A stretch of 64,000 nucleotides of DNA from positions 9,494 to 73,493 of the forward strand of contig CAZLZR010000019.1 in NCBI GenBank assembly GCA_964564015.1. The letters are read 5' to 3'. Made by a program: the position numbers and the translations under genes. The notes beneath the pieces are model-generated. The model had not been told where the DNA came from and did not search any database. It was given only the letters and a program-made list of their open reading frames with translations. Positions 18,800 through 28,700 of this stretch are shown here, one piece after another. The stretch comes from Acetivibrio sp964564015. GTDB lineage: Bacteria; Bacillota; Clostridia; Acetivibrionales; Acetivibrionaceae. The stretch's first letter is position 1; each line of letters begins with the position of its first letter.

Positions 18800-20199
18800 T
18801 TAAAAAACTGTGCTGTCTGTTAACAGCGGTTGTAATACTCATATGTATTTACCCATCGAACGTTTTAGCTTCGTCTGTTATCGACCTGTCTCGGGTCAAG
18901 TTTAAATCCGGTAGTGAACCTCTCGTTCTTAAGTTTGGAGATATAAGTCTGGAAGGCGAAGTCCGCAATGACTTTCCTTTTACAGAGGAAGAAATCGATA
19001 AAATAGTAAAGGATACCTTGAAATCAATGGGATTGAGTGAACTCGATATTAAGGAAGACAATCAAATTGTTGAGAAAGCCAGACGTGCCTCTGAATTCAC
19101 GAAGGAAGATATGCAGAGGGTGAAAGATAACTTTATAAAATCTATGAAGGTAGTCCCGAAAGCAGGTAAGGTTGCGGACATCCTGAGTGTGATAGATAAA
19201 TATATGAATAGCAGCAGTTGGGATGATATTGGCACAGCTTCTGCCGACCTTTTGGAAAATTCCGCAAAAGACTGGGTGAAGGATACGGCCAGCGGCTTTG
19301 TGGACAAATCAGGGAAGTTGCGTATAAGTGTCGATAAAACAATGGAGACGGCGGAAAATCTGGTGTCAATCGTGGAGTTTTGCGATATGCTTGCGGATGA
19401 ACATGCCAGAACGAAACAGAAGTGGAAGTCTATTGCTGATGGCGCCAATGCGAAACGGAGACTCAACGATTTTTACTCTAAGCTACAAAGTAGGATTGAA
19501 TCATATAAATACAAAAGCGACAGGTCGGCTTGGATTATTGACTTCAGGGATGCTATGGACGGACGGAACTTTACGTTTTTCGGTGTGGACAGCAATTACC
19601 AGATATGGCGTCTAGATATGTATTTAAAGCAGACGCAAACAAACAGAAATGGAAGTGCAGCAGGCTACTATGAGGGCGAGTTTAATTTGACTGCCGAGCA
19701 TGATATGAGCAGCTTTACGTCCAGAGCGCATGAGGCAGTTAGAAATATGGGTGAGCTTGGGACAGCAATCAAAAAAGTAGAGAAAACGCCTGGGTATATA
19801 GTAAAACTTACCACTACTTCCAGTGGTTCGGCAAGCATTTTGCGGACTATTAATGGGGATTGCGAAGCTAATATTGAGGAATCAGGTAATATCACATTTT
19901 CTATGAAAGTAGAGAACGATGACACAAGAGTAAGAATAAATGGCGTTGAGGTAGATATGAATTTCTCTTCAAAAGGCAGCAATAAAGCAAAGGGCGTCGG
20001 GCAAATGTCATTTCAAATTTCAGCCCAAGAGGAAGACATCATAGTTGGTGGCGGCTCCGGTAATTTAGGTCTCATTATGCCTAATGTCAAAAGTTCCTTC
20101 AGCTTTAACGGTTCCGGTACCATGAATGTCGGTTGGGACAATGGAATATGGAAACCCTGGGAGGGTACGGAAAAGACGCTGGAGCATGCAGGGAAATAA
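18796..20199 (+). CDS. Secreted protein of unknown function
   Basis: 467 residues. A signal peptide (hydrophobic core, then PSNVLA before the cut) is followed by a mostly helical, lysine and glutamate rich half up to about residue 280, and a beta-rich half with many Ser, Gly and Thr to the end. The last part has a glycine-rich segment (IIVGGGSGNLGLIMP) and closes with aromatic residues (NVGWDNGIWKPWEG). No cysteine lipobox, so it is probably released or held by partners. GAGGAGG lies 7 bases before the ATG. It is third in the unit with the two lipoproteins. I do not recognise a family. Confidence 0.72.
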   Translation: MIKKLCCLLTAVVILICIYPSNVLASSVIDLSRVKFKSGSEPLVLKFGDISLEGEVRNDFPFTEEEIDKIVKDTLKSMGLSELDIKEDNQIVEKARRASEFTKEDMQRVKDNFIKSMKVVPKAGKVADILSVIDKYMNSSSWDDIGTASADLLENSAKDWVKDTASGFVDKSGKLRISVDKTMETAENLVSIVEFCDMLADEHARTKQKWKSIADGANAKRRLNDFYSKLQSRIESYKYKSDRSAWIIDFRDAMDGRNFTFFGVDSNYQIWRLDMYLKQTQTNRNGSAAGYYEGEFNLTAEHDMSSFTSRAHEAVRNMGELGTAIKKVEKTPGYIVKLTTTSSGSASILRTINGDCEANIEESGNITFSMKVENDDTRVRINGVEVDMNFSSKGSNKAKGVGQMSFQISAQEEDIIVGGGSGNLGLIMPNVKSSFSFNGSGTMNVGWDNGIWKPWEGTEKTLEHAGK

Positions 20200-20354
20200 C
20201 TATAGTTGATCATGTGATAATTCTATGTTCAGGAGTACACAAGAAGGCTGGTGCCCCGTATCAGAATTGTAAACGAGGCACAGTCAGAAGTAATGCATAT
20301 TCAAATTTTTAAGACTGAAAATTTTATGTCAAATAATACGGGCAGATAATCTTC

Positions 20355-20382
20355 ATAACTCCCTATGCAAGAGTTATTTTAT
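20355..20382 (+). terminator. Weak terminator after the exported-protein operon
   Basis: ATAACTC and GAGTTAT pair over a 9-base loop, followed by TTTTAT. A stem of only 7 bases makes this a tentative call. Confidence 0.4.
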
Positions 20383-20388
20383 ACTCTG

Positions 20389-21042
20389 TTACCTGATATA
20401 AGTGTTTCCATCTAAAGGTATGAGCACTTGTAAAGGAGGCGTTCCTGCTGCTATGCCTATAGCGTAAATAGTGTAGAATCTTCCGGCTTCTAATCTGATG
20501 TTTGGAACATATAATATTCTTTGCCCGCTTCCAGCAACGTTAAGATTAAATGTATATATGCCTGGATTTACAGGTATATATTGAGTTATACCTTTATATG
20601 CAACATTACTGAATGCTACCACCCCGTTTTGCATTACCAGATCAACATTGGGTGCGTTGGGAGAAAGGTGTACAAACCTCAACATTAACTTGCCGGAAGG
20701 GATATTCATGCGAGGTTCTTCAACTGGAAGCAAGGTGATGTCTGGAGACAGACCGATAGCGGATACAGTAAATATTGACCCGCCGGGTATATTGATATTT
20801 GTACTTAAAACTGGATTTGTTGTCTGTCCTGATGGGAAAACAACTATGTTATAATTTCCTCCAGGTATAGCAAAATATTCGGTGAACTGTCTGTAACTAA
20901 GATTTCTTGCTATAGGGCTTCCATTTGCATAAATATCAACGGCCGGAGTATTTGGTGAAGCATGTAGCAGCCTGATGTATGAAGGTGCTGGTGGCTGTCT
21001 AGAATAAGGGTTATATTGAGAATTGAAATAATTATCATACAT
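20389..21042 (-). CDS. DUF4397 domain protein
   Basis: 217 residues with two tandem copies of the DUF4397 fold. The first starts at IRLLHASPNTPAVDIYANG and the second at MLRFVHLSPNAPNVDLV. Each is a beta sandwich of about 95 residues with a conserved glycine-rich turn (PGGNYNIVVFPSG, NPGIYTFNL). A Tyr, Asn and Pro rich leader (MYDNYFNSQYNPYSRQ) takes the place of a signal peptide, so export by the normal route is not evident; spore-surface or cytoplasmic location are both possible. An AGGTG ribosome site precedes the start. The biochemical role of DUF4397 is unknown. It points away from the next gene. Confidence 0.85.
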   Translation of the reverse strand: MYDNYFNSQYNPYSRQPPAPSYIRLLHASPNTPAVDIYANGSPIARNLSYRQFTEYFAIPGGNYNIVVFPSGQTTNPVLSTNINIPGGSIFTVSAIGLSPDITLLPVEEPRMNIPSGKLMLRFVHLSPNAPNVDLVMQNGVVAFSNVAYKGITQYIPVNPGIYTFNLNVAGSGQRILYVPNIRLEAGRFYTIYAIGIAAGTPPLQVLIPLDGNTYIR

Positions 21043-21274
21043 TTATTATTTACACCTCATTTTTATTTTTATTTTTACGATATTATATTCAAGAGGTATA
21101 AATAAAGTTCTTGTTCATAAGGTGATGGAAAAACGGAAAATAGTTTTGCGTACTGATGAAGAATCGGAAGATTTTTAGAGGAATTTTTGAATAAATTGTC
21201 GAATAATATACCAGACCATTTTTTCTTCTTTTATTGTAATATTGCAAAAGGTTTAAAGTGAGGGATGGTGCGGG

Positions 21275-24200
21275 ATGCCTTTACCATATTTGTTTTCATT
21301 TGTTTTCATTATTGCTTGTGCAATATTTTTGTTTTATGGTTTGTTTATACTTTCTTTAAGCTCAAAATCAACTAAGCACCGTATTTTTTTTATTAGTTGC
21401 TTAAGCTTGTCATTGTGGGCGTTTTCTTTATCGATCTCAAATACTGCTCATGATTATGAGACGTGTTTGTTCTGGAGACGAGTTGGTGCATTTGGTTGGG
21501 GTTCTTTTTTCAGTTTTTTGTTGCATTTTATTATAATTCTGACTGAAAAAGGGGAGATCTTAAAGAGAAAGTGGTTATATATACCAATATACTTTCCTGC
21601 AGTTGTAAGTATTTTTGTTTTTGGACTTTACAGCAGGATAGCGGTAGGAACATATAAACTGGTAAATACCTATGCAGGGTGGGTGAATATATCTTATAAT
21701 ACATTTTGGGACTGGTTTTATAATTTATATTACATAAGCTTTTCATTAATCGGAATTGCAATGATTATAGATTGGGGAAGGCTGTCTAGTGAAAAAGAAA
21801 AAAAGAAACAGGTTTATTTGATAAGTATTTCGTTTTTTGTGGCGATTTTGGTTGGAACTATGACAGAGTTTGTCATTAATGCAACTTTTTACTTTAAATC
21901 CCCCCAATTAGCTCCCATAATCATTCTCATTCCTATATCTGTTATGTTTTATTGTATCAAAAGGTACGGCTTTATTGTAAAGGAACAAGACAATAGAACA
22001 GAGGATGTTGGAAATATACTTAGTGAAGATGGGCGGGTAAAGCTATATTTATATTTAAGCCTTGCCTATTTGTTAGGTGGTTTTGTTAATTTTATCGCAC
22101 AGTATTTTTCTAAAAGGGAGTCATTAGAGGTTGCATTGACTTTCGGCATTATGATGGCACTTTTTGGATTGATTTTGTATCTTGTTCAAAAGACCAGAAT
22201 CGATATGTATCATAAAGATATACTGTCAAATGTCATTACTACAATATCAATTCCTATTATGATTTTAAAGCATAGTAACTATTCGCCTTTTTATGCGGGC
22301 TTATTTCCAATAATTTTTATTATCTCGTCAATTGCATTCAATAAAAGGCTTATGCTTATTATGAATGGGTCATCTACTATATTGACACTGATCTGGATAT
22401 GGATTAAATCGCCGACTGTAACGGTTACGTTTACAAGTACAGACCATATTGTAAGAATATGTACATTAGTTGCTATAATTGCCATGGCGTTTTATATCAA
22501 CCACGTCTATACTCGGCGGCTTTTTGAAAATGAGGAGAAACTAAGCATTCAGAAGCTGCTGTCGCGTATATCTTCCATTTTTGTAAATACCAATGACAGC
22601 AATATAGATGACAGAATTAATGAGGTGCTAAGATTGTGCGGAGAGCATTACAAGACGGACCGCGTCTATGCATTGATTTTTTCCGATGGACAAAAAAATT
22701 TGAATCTTATTTATGAATGGCGCCTCGCCGGGATTGAACCGCGAAAGGACATTTTTAGTGAGATGGACGTTACAAAAATTACCGAGTGGATAAATGTGGA
22801 TAGAATTCTTCGACAAGGAAATATCTGTATCTCTGATGTGGCTGCAACATCTGAAGATAGTATGGAAAAAGAATATATGAATGATAATAAAATAAAGTCG
22901 ATGATTATAAGCCCATTATGGAACCAAGACTGTATTATAGGTTTAATGGGCTTTGAGAATGTCAGCCGCAAAATAAACGTCAAAGAGTACCAGAAGGAAA
23001 CCTTGAAAGTGTTGGCACATTTGCTGTCGGATATAGTGCTCAAGGTTGAGGCTGAAAAAGAAATTAAGTATAGAGCCAATTATGATGCTTTAACAGGTTT
23101 GCCGAACAGGACTATGTTTATGAGTCAGCTCAGACGTGATATTAATATGGCAAAACGTGCAGAAAAGCTTGTTGGAGTTGTATTTGTAGATATTGATTCC
23201 TTTAAGTACCTGAATGATACTCTTGGACATGACGGTGGGGATTCGTTATTGTTGAAAATAGGAGAAAGAATATCGGGTTGTCTGAGAATATATGATATTG
23301 TTGCGCGATTTGGTGGAGATGAATTTGTTATAATAATTCCACAAGCTTCTTATGTTGAAGATATTTGTTCAGTCGCAGTAAAAATTACTGAAAGCTTCAA
23401 ACAGCCATTGACAGTAAATAATCAGGAGTTTTTTGTAACTGTCAGCATGGGGGTATCGGTTTTTCCCTTGGATGGTACAGAAGCCGAAGAACTGGTAAAA
23501 AATGCTGATGCTGCAATGTGTGTTTCCAAAGAGAATGGAAAAAACAAGTATACTTTGTGCTCTGCTTTTTTGAAAGAAGAGATTGAAGTGAACGCACTCC
23601 TTTCAAACAGTTTGCATCTGGCATTGCAGAGAAAGGAGTTTTTGTTGTACTATCAACCTCAGGTAAATTCAATAACCGGGGAAATAGTTGGTGTAGAGGC
23701 TTTGATTCGCTGGAATCACCCTGATAAAGGAATGATATCGCCAGGGGTGTTTATTCCGCTAACTGAAAAAAATGGGTTGATTAATCATATAGGTCAATGG
23801 GTGCTGCATGAAGCATGCGTTCAAAACAAAATATGGCAAAGCATGGGGCTGCCGCCGATAAGAATGGCTGTTAACCTGTCTTTAGGACAGTTTTTGAATT
23901 CAAATCTGGTTGCTACTGTAGAAAGTATTCTCAAAAAAACAGAATTGGATCCATCCCTTCTTGAGTTGGAAGTTACGGAAAGTATCGCTACCTATGACCC
24001 GGAGTATATAATAAGCACATTGAACAAGTTAAAAGCTTTGGGAGTTATGATTTCTATTGATGACTTTGGTACTGAATATTCATCTCTGAGCAGGTTGAAA
24101 ATCATGCCTGTTGATAAGATAAAAATAGATATGAGATTTATACAGGGCATTTGCACGGGATCTAAAGACGAAAGTATCGTTAAAGTAATGCTGCAATTGG

Positions 24201-24364
24201 GTAAAACCTTTGGACTTAAAGTTTTGGCTGAGGGAGTGGAAAATGAGCAGCAATTGGCATTTCTTAGAGAAAATTATTGTGATGAGATTCAGGGGTACTA
24301 CTTTTATAAGCCAATGCGGGCAGAAGAACTTGAGCATATTCTGAAAAACATAAAGTCCCATTGA
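21275..24364 (+). CDS. Membrane GAF-GGDEF-EAL cyclic-di-GMP enzyme
   Basis: 1029 residues. The first 420 contain many hydrophobic helices, beginning with a 7TM receptor-like sensor of the histidine-kinase N-terminal type (FWRRVGAFGWGSFFSF). A GAF-like domain follows at about 430-600. The GGDEF domain is intact (RFGGDEFVII, about 679) and has the inhibitory site RIYD five residues before it. The EAL domain (VEALIRWNHP, about 807) keeps its metal and catalytic residues: NLS, ELEVTES, IDDFGTEYSSL, DKIKID, AEGVEN and QGYYF. So both synthesis and breakdown of cyclic-di-GMP look possible, with the sensor deciding. No riboswitch or partner gene is adjacent. Confidence 0.92.
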   Translation: MPLPYLFSFVFIIACAIFLFYGLFILSLSSKSTKHRIFFISCLSLSLWAFSLSISNTAHDYETCLFWRRVGAFGWGSFFSFLLHFIIILTEKGEILKRKWLYIPIYFPAVVSIFVFGLYSRIAVGTYKLVNTYAGWVNISYNTFWDWFYNLYYISFSLIGIAMIIDWGRLSSEKEKKKQVYLISISFFVAILVGTMTEFVINATFYFKSPQLAPIIILIPISVMFYCIKRYGFIVKEQDNRTEDVGNILSEDGRVKLYLYLSLAYLLGGFVNFIAQYFSKRESLEVALTFGIMMALFGLILYLVQKTRIDMYHKDILSNVITTISIPIMILKHSNYSPFYAGLFPIIFIISSIAFNKRLMLIMNGSSTILTLIWIWIKSPTVTVTFTSTDHIVRICTLVAIIAMAFYINHVYTRRLFENEEKLSIQKLLSRISSIFVNTNDSNIDDRINEVLRLCGEHYKTDRVYALIFSDGQKNLNLIYEWRLAGIEPRKDIFSEMDVTKITEWINVDRILRQGNICISDVAATSEDSMEKEYMNDNKIKSMIISPLWNQDCIIGLMGFENVSRKINVKEYQKETLKVLAHLLSDIVLKVEAEKEIKYRANYDALTGLPNRTMFMSQLRRDINMAKRAEKLVGVVFVDIDSFKYLNDTLGHDGGDSLLLKIGERISGCLRIYDIVARFGGDEFVIIIPQASYVEDICSVAVKITESFKQPLTVNNQEFFVTVSMGVSVFPLDGTEAEELVKNADAAMCVSKENGKNKYTLCSAFLKEEIEVNALLSNSLHLALQRKEFLLYYQPQVNSITGEIVGVEALIRWNHPDKGMISPGVFIPLTEKNGLINHIGQWVLHEACVQNKIWQSMGLPPIRMAVNLSLGQFLNSNLVATVESILKKTELDPSLLELEVTESIATYDPEYIISTLNKLKALGVMISIDDFGTEYSSLSRLKIMPVDKIKIDMRFIQGICTGSKDESIVKVMLQLGKTFGLKVLAEGVENEQQLAFLRENYCDEIQGYYFYKPMRAEELEHILKNIKSH

Positions 24365-24571
24365 TAAATCTGTACTTCGTGGTGTTTATATCCGTAAAAT
24401 AAAATACGATAATTCTGATAGGAATTTTTATAAAAGCAATTGACAAATAATCAATAATTGTGTTGATATAAGCATCATAAAACATATGGAAATACATAGT
24501 AATGATATGTAATTTTATTATTGCAGTTTTCTATACCGGAAGCAGCAGTAAAGAGTGAAATCTGATTTAAA

Positions 24572-24616
24572 AAGCACAACAGGAGCTCCGTGACCTATGG
24601 AGTACCTGTTGTGCTT
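24572..24616 (-). terminator. Terminator, mainly for the GreA-like gene
   Basis: AAGCACAACAGG pairs perfectly with CCTGTTGTGCTT, and an inner CTCC / GGAG extends the hairpin. On the minus strand the stem is followed by TTTTTAAAT. It may stop plus-strand transcripts from the cyclic-di-GMP gene as well. Confidence 0.7.
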
Positions 24617-24637
24617 CTTGAACAAACAGAAATGGGA

Positions 24638-25156
24638 TTACATATTTATATTTCTAATAGTACCTAATGCAGGGCTTATCGTGCCTGATAACTTATTTAC
24701 TGTCTTGATATCAGGTATGGTGATTTGCTTTATCAGATAATGCAATTCACCTGTAGGAATCTGAATGCTTACATTTTCTTTTTCCTTTTTAAGCAGCAAA
24801 GACCTCCCCAACGGAGAAAGACAGGATGCACAGTCAATGCTCGTGTCGTGTTGATTTCTATAGGGCAAAACAATACGGTACTGGTAGTCTTCCATATCGT
24901 CTGAATCGTAGACATCGACAATACTGCCGATAATTACGAAAGGACAACTGTTTTTGCCTCCCGCACCAATGCTTACCGTATTCAAGTAGTCTTTGATATT
25001 GTTTAAGTACTCGTTGAAAAATTCTTCAAAATTCATACTTTCCAGTGTTTCATCAGCATAGAGTTTCTTAAATAGAAGCTCCTGCTCTTTTTCAATCTCG
25101 TCAACATGCCAGGTTAAATAATCATACACTTTTTTGGATAATAAGTTTTTACACAT
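24638..25156 (-). CDS. Protein with GreA/GreB-like C-terminal domain
   Basis: 172 residues from ATG 25156, which has GGGAG 6 bases upstream; the frame is open further upstream but without a ribosome site. The C-terminal half matches the FKBP-like domain of transcript-cleavage factors: FVIIGSIVDVYDSDD, then YRIVLPY, then CLSPLGRSLLLKKEKENVSI. The N-terminal 75 residues are acidic and helical (VYDYLTWHVDEIEKEQELLF) but do not look like the usual GreA coiled coil with its acidic tip. It could bind RNA polymerase and compete with or modulate Gre factors, as Gfh1 or Rnk do; that is inference. Confidence 0.7.
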   Translation of the reverse strand: MCKNLLSKKVYDYLTWHVDEIEKEQELLFKKLYADETLESMNFEEFFNEYLNNIKDYLNTVSIGAGGKNSCPFVIIGSIVDVYDSDDMEDYQYRIVLPYRNQHDTSIDCASCLSPLGRSLLLKKEKENVSIQIPTGELHYLIKQITIPDIKTVNKLSGTISPALGTIRNINM

Positions 25157-25700
25157 TTCCATCTCCCTCTTTTTTGTTAGTGTTATTAAATGGAAAATCC
25201 CTGAATAATAGAACAAGGCATCTCGCAAGGTTTGTTGCGAAACGCCTATATTATACATGATAACATAAATGTAAATGTGTGTCAAGGATGTTTTGATTTT
25301 ACATTTAGTTGCTGGCTGGATATTAAATGGATGGCATGGAATTTTGTTGCAGAGAAATACCCTAGTTTTAAATCGGCGAAGCCGCCTTATTAATTTTTCT
25401 GTTTATATAGCTTTCCTAAGAGGTATATATTAACGATATTCTTAAAATAAGTTTGTTAAAAAGCAAATTTATTTTAAGATTTACTTCCTTTGTTTGTCGT
25501 AGCAGGCATTACTGCTTTGATTGCGGCTTCCGACGCTATATGCTGTCAGGAATAGACAATGATGTTGATATCATAGAATTTTTATGAAACAAAATTCAGG
25601 GTTCGCTATTTCTGCTTAGGTTTGTATATCTGTATGTAAAATTCTTTAAATATGAATAGGTATAACTATAATTAATTACTAATGAAGGAGGAAAAAGAAG
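25157..25700. other. Intergenic region upstream of the PFOR gene
   Basis: 544 bases between divergent genes. I see a small hairpin CGGC GAA GCCG at about 25374-25384 followed by a T-rich stretch, and the AAGGAGG ribosome site for PFOR at 25684-25690. Frames around 25490-25590 read coding-like for 20-30 codons but two frames compete, so I do not call a gene. No clear promoter was found. Confidence 0.5.
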
Positions 25701-28700
25701 TTGAAAACTGTAAAAACGATGGATGGCAATATGGCGGCGGCACATGTTGCTTATGCATTCACTGAGGTTGCCGCAATTTATCCAATTACACCGTCTTCCA
25801 ATATGGCGGAAAACGTCGATACATGGAGTACCGGCGGAAGGAAAAATATTTTCGGACAAGAGGTTAAAGTTGTTGAAATGCAGTCTGAAGCCGGTGCTGC
25901 AGGAACTGTACACGGGTCTTTAGCAGCAGGGGCTTTAACAACAACATTTACAGCATCACAGGGATTATTGCTAATGATTCCGAACATGTATAAGATTTCC
26001 GGAGAGTTGCTGCCGGGGGTTTTCCATGTGAGTGCGCGTGCACTTGCTGCCCATGCACTGTCTATATTTGGTGATCAATCGGATGTGATGGCTTGCCGTC
26101 AGACCGGTTTTGCGCTTCTGGCTTCCGGAAATGCGCAGGAAGTCATGGATTTGGGCGCAATAGCACACCTGGCAGCAATAAAGGGACGTGTTCCTTTTCT
26201 ACATTTCTTTGATGGGTTCAGAACATCCCATGAAATTCAGAAAATTGAAGTAATTGAGTATGAAAATCTTGCAAAACTTGTTGATTATGAAGCACTGAAT
26301 GAGTTCAGAAAAAGGGCATTAAATCCTGAACATCCCGTTACAAAAGGAACTGCGCAAAACCCGGATATATACTTCCAGGCAAGGGAAGCATCAAATAAGT
26401 TTTATAATGCCATTCCAGAAATAGTAGAAAACTATATGGAGGAAATCAACAAGCTTACCGGAAGGAAGTATAATCTGTTTGACTACTATGGTGACCCTGA
26501 TGCCGATCGTGTGATAATAGCAATGGGTTCGGTCTGTGACACCATTGAAGAAACAATTGATTACCTTGCAAAAAAAGGTGAAAAGGTTGGAGTTGTAAAA
26601 GTTCATCTTTACAGACCATTTTCTGTAAAGCATTTCTTAAACGCTATACCAAAAACTGCAAAAAAAATAGCTGTCCTTGACAGGACAAAGGAACCCGGTT
26701 CTTTGGGAGAGCCTTTATATGAAGATGTTCGTACCGCCTTCTATGATGAGAAGGTCAGACCTGTTATAGTTGGTGGCAGGTATGGCTTGGGTATGAAGGA
26801 TACAACACCTGAACAAATCATTGCGGTATATGAAAACTTGAAAATGGACGAAATCAAAAACCATTTTACTATAGGAATTATCGATGATGTTACTTTTACT
26901 TCTTTGAACCTGGGAGAAGAAGTGGATATAGTGCCGGAAGGAACTGTAAGCTGTAAATTCTGGGGACTTGGATCTGACGGAACTGTAGGTGCAAATAAAA
27001 ACTCCATTAAAATAATCGGAGATCATACGGATATGTATGTTCAGGGGTATTTTTACTATGATTCCAAAAAATCCGGAGGAGTAACAGTATCACACTTAAG
27101 ATTCGGCGAGAAGCCGATAAGATCTTCTTACCTTATCAAAAAGGCTGATTTTGTTGCCTGCCACAATCCATCTTATATCGATAAATTTGAAATAGTAAAC
27201 GATATAAAAGAAGGCGGCACGTTTTTATTGAACTGCAGTTGGAAAGATGATGAACTTGAAGAGAAGCTACCTGCAAAGGTAAAAGCGTATATTGCAAAAA
27301 ATAATATAAAGTTATATACAATAGATGCTTTTGATATAGCAGGAAAAATTGGGCTTGGAGCCAGAATCAACCTCATTATGCAGGCTGCATTCTTTAAATT
27401 GACCAATATCATTCCTCTCGATGATGCAGTGAAATATATGAAGGAGGCTGCATTGAAGAGCTATGGAAGTAAAGGTGATAAAATTGTCAGTATGAATTAT
27501 GAGGCGATAGATGCCGGAATTGAATCCCTCGTCAAGGTAGAAGTACCTTCAAACTGGGTTAATGATAGCAACGGTGAAGTTATCGATAACAGAGAGGTTC
27601 CTGAATTTATTAAAAATATTGTAGAACCCATTAACAGGATGGAGGGAGACAATCTTCCGGTCAGTGCCTTCAATGGGATAGAAGACGGTACTTTTATAAT
27701 GGGAACCTCGGCCTATGAAAAGAGATGTATTGCTGTAAACGTTCCTGAGTGGAAGCCGGAAAATTGCATACAGTGCAACCAATGCGCATATGTCTGTCCG
27801 CATGCTGTAATAAGGCCTTTCTTACTGGATGAAGATGAACAAAAAAATGCTCCGGAAGGCTTTAATACGATAAAAACTGTTGGTAAGGAACTTGCAGGTT
27901 ATAATTTCCGTATTCAGATAAGCCCTATGGATTGTACCGGCTGCGGAAACTGTGCCCAGGTTTGTCCCGCAAAGGTTAAGGCTCTTGAAATGAAGCCTGT
28001 TGAAACACAGTTGGATAAGGTTGAATTGTGGAATTATGCTATGACACTATCTCACAAACCTAATATGTTAAATCCCGAAACCGTAAAGGGAAGCCAATTT
28101 GAGCAGCCTTTACTGGAATTCTCAGGTGCCTGTGGCGGATGTGGAGAAACACCATATGCAAAACTAATTACGCAACTATTTGGTGACAGAATGATGATAG
28201 CAAATGCAACAGGTTGCTCCACAATATGGGGTGCGAGTGCTCCTTCAACGCCTTACACAGTGAATAAGGAAGGACGTGGACCGGCATGGGCAAACTCATT
28301 ATTTGAGGATAATGCTGAGTTTGGGTACGGAATGTATCTTGGAGTTAACCAGATACGTGATAAAATAGCACAATTGGCGAAGGAAGCCATGGAATTGAAT
28401 ATACCGGACGAAATTAAAGACTTGCTTAAGGAGTGGCTTGATAGCAAAAGTAATGGCAAGGCCACAAGGAAGATAGCTGACAGGTTGCTGCCCCTTATTG
28501 AGAACTTTAGCTCAGAGGATGAAAAAGCAAATAAAATTATAAGTGAAATTTATGAGAAAAAGGACTTCCTGGTTAAGAAGTCTCAATGGATTTTCGGTGG
28601 TGACGGATGGGCATATGACATTGGATTCGGAGGGCTTGACCATGTAATTGCTTCCGGCGAAGATGTCAATATTATCGTATTTGATACCGAGGTTTATTCC

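Noticed and set aside
25490..25590. Coding-like stretch upstream of the PFOR gene
   Set aside because: Two frames look equally coding-like and both are short; no start or ribosome site.
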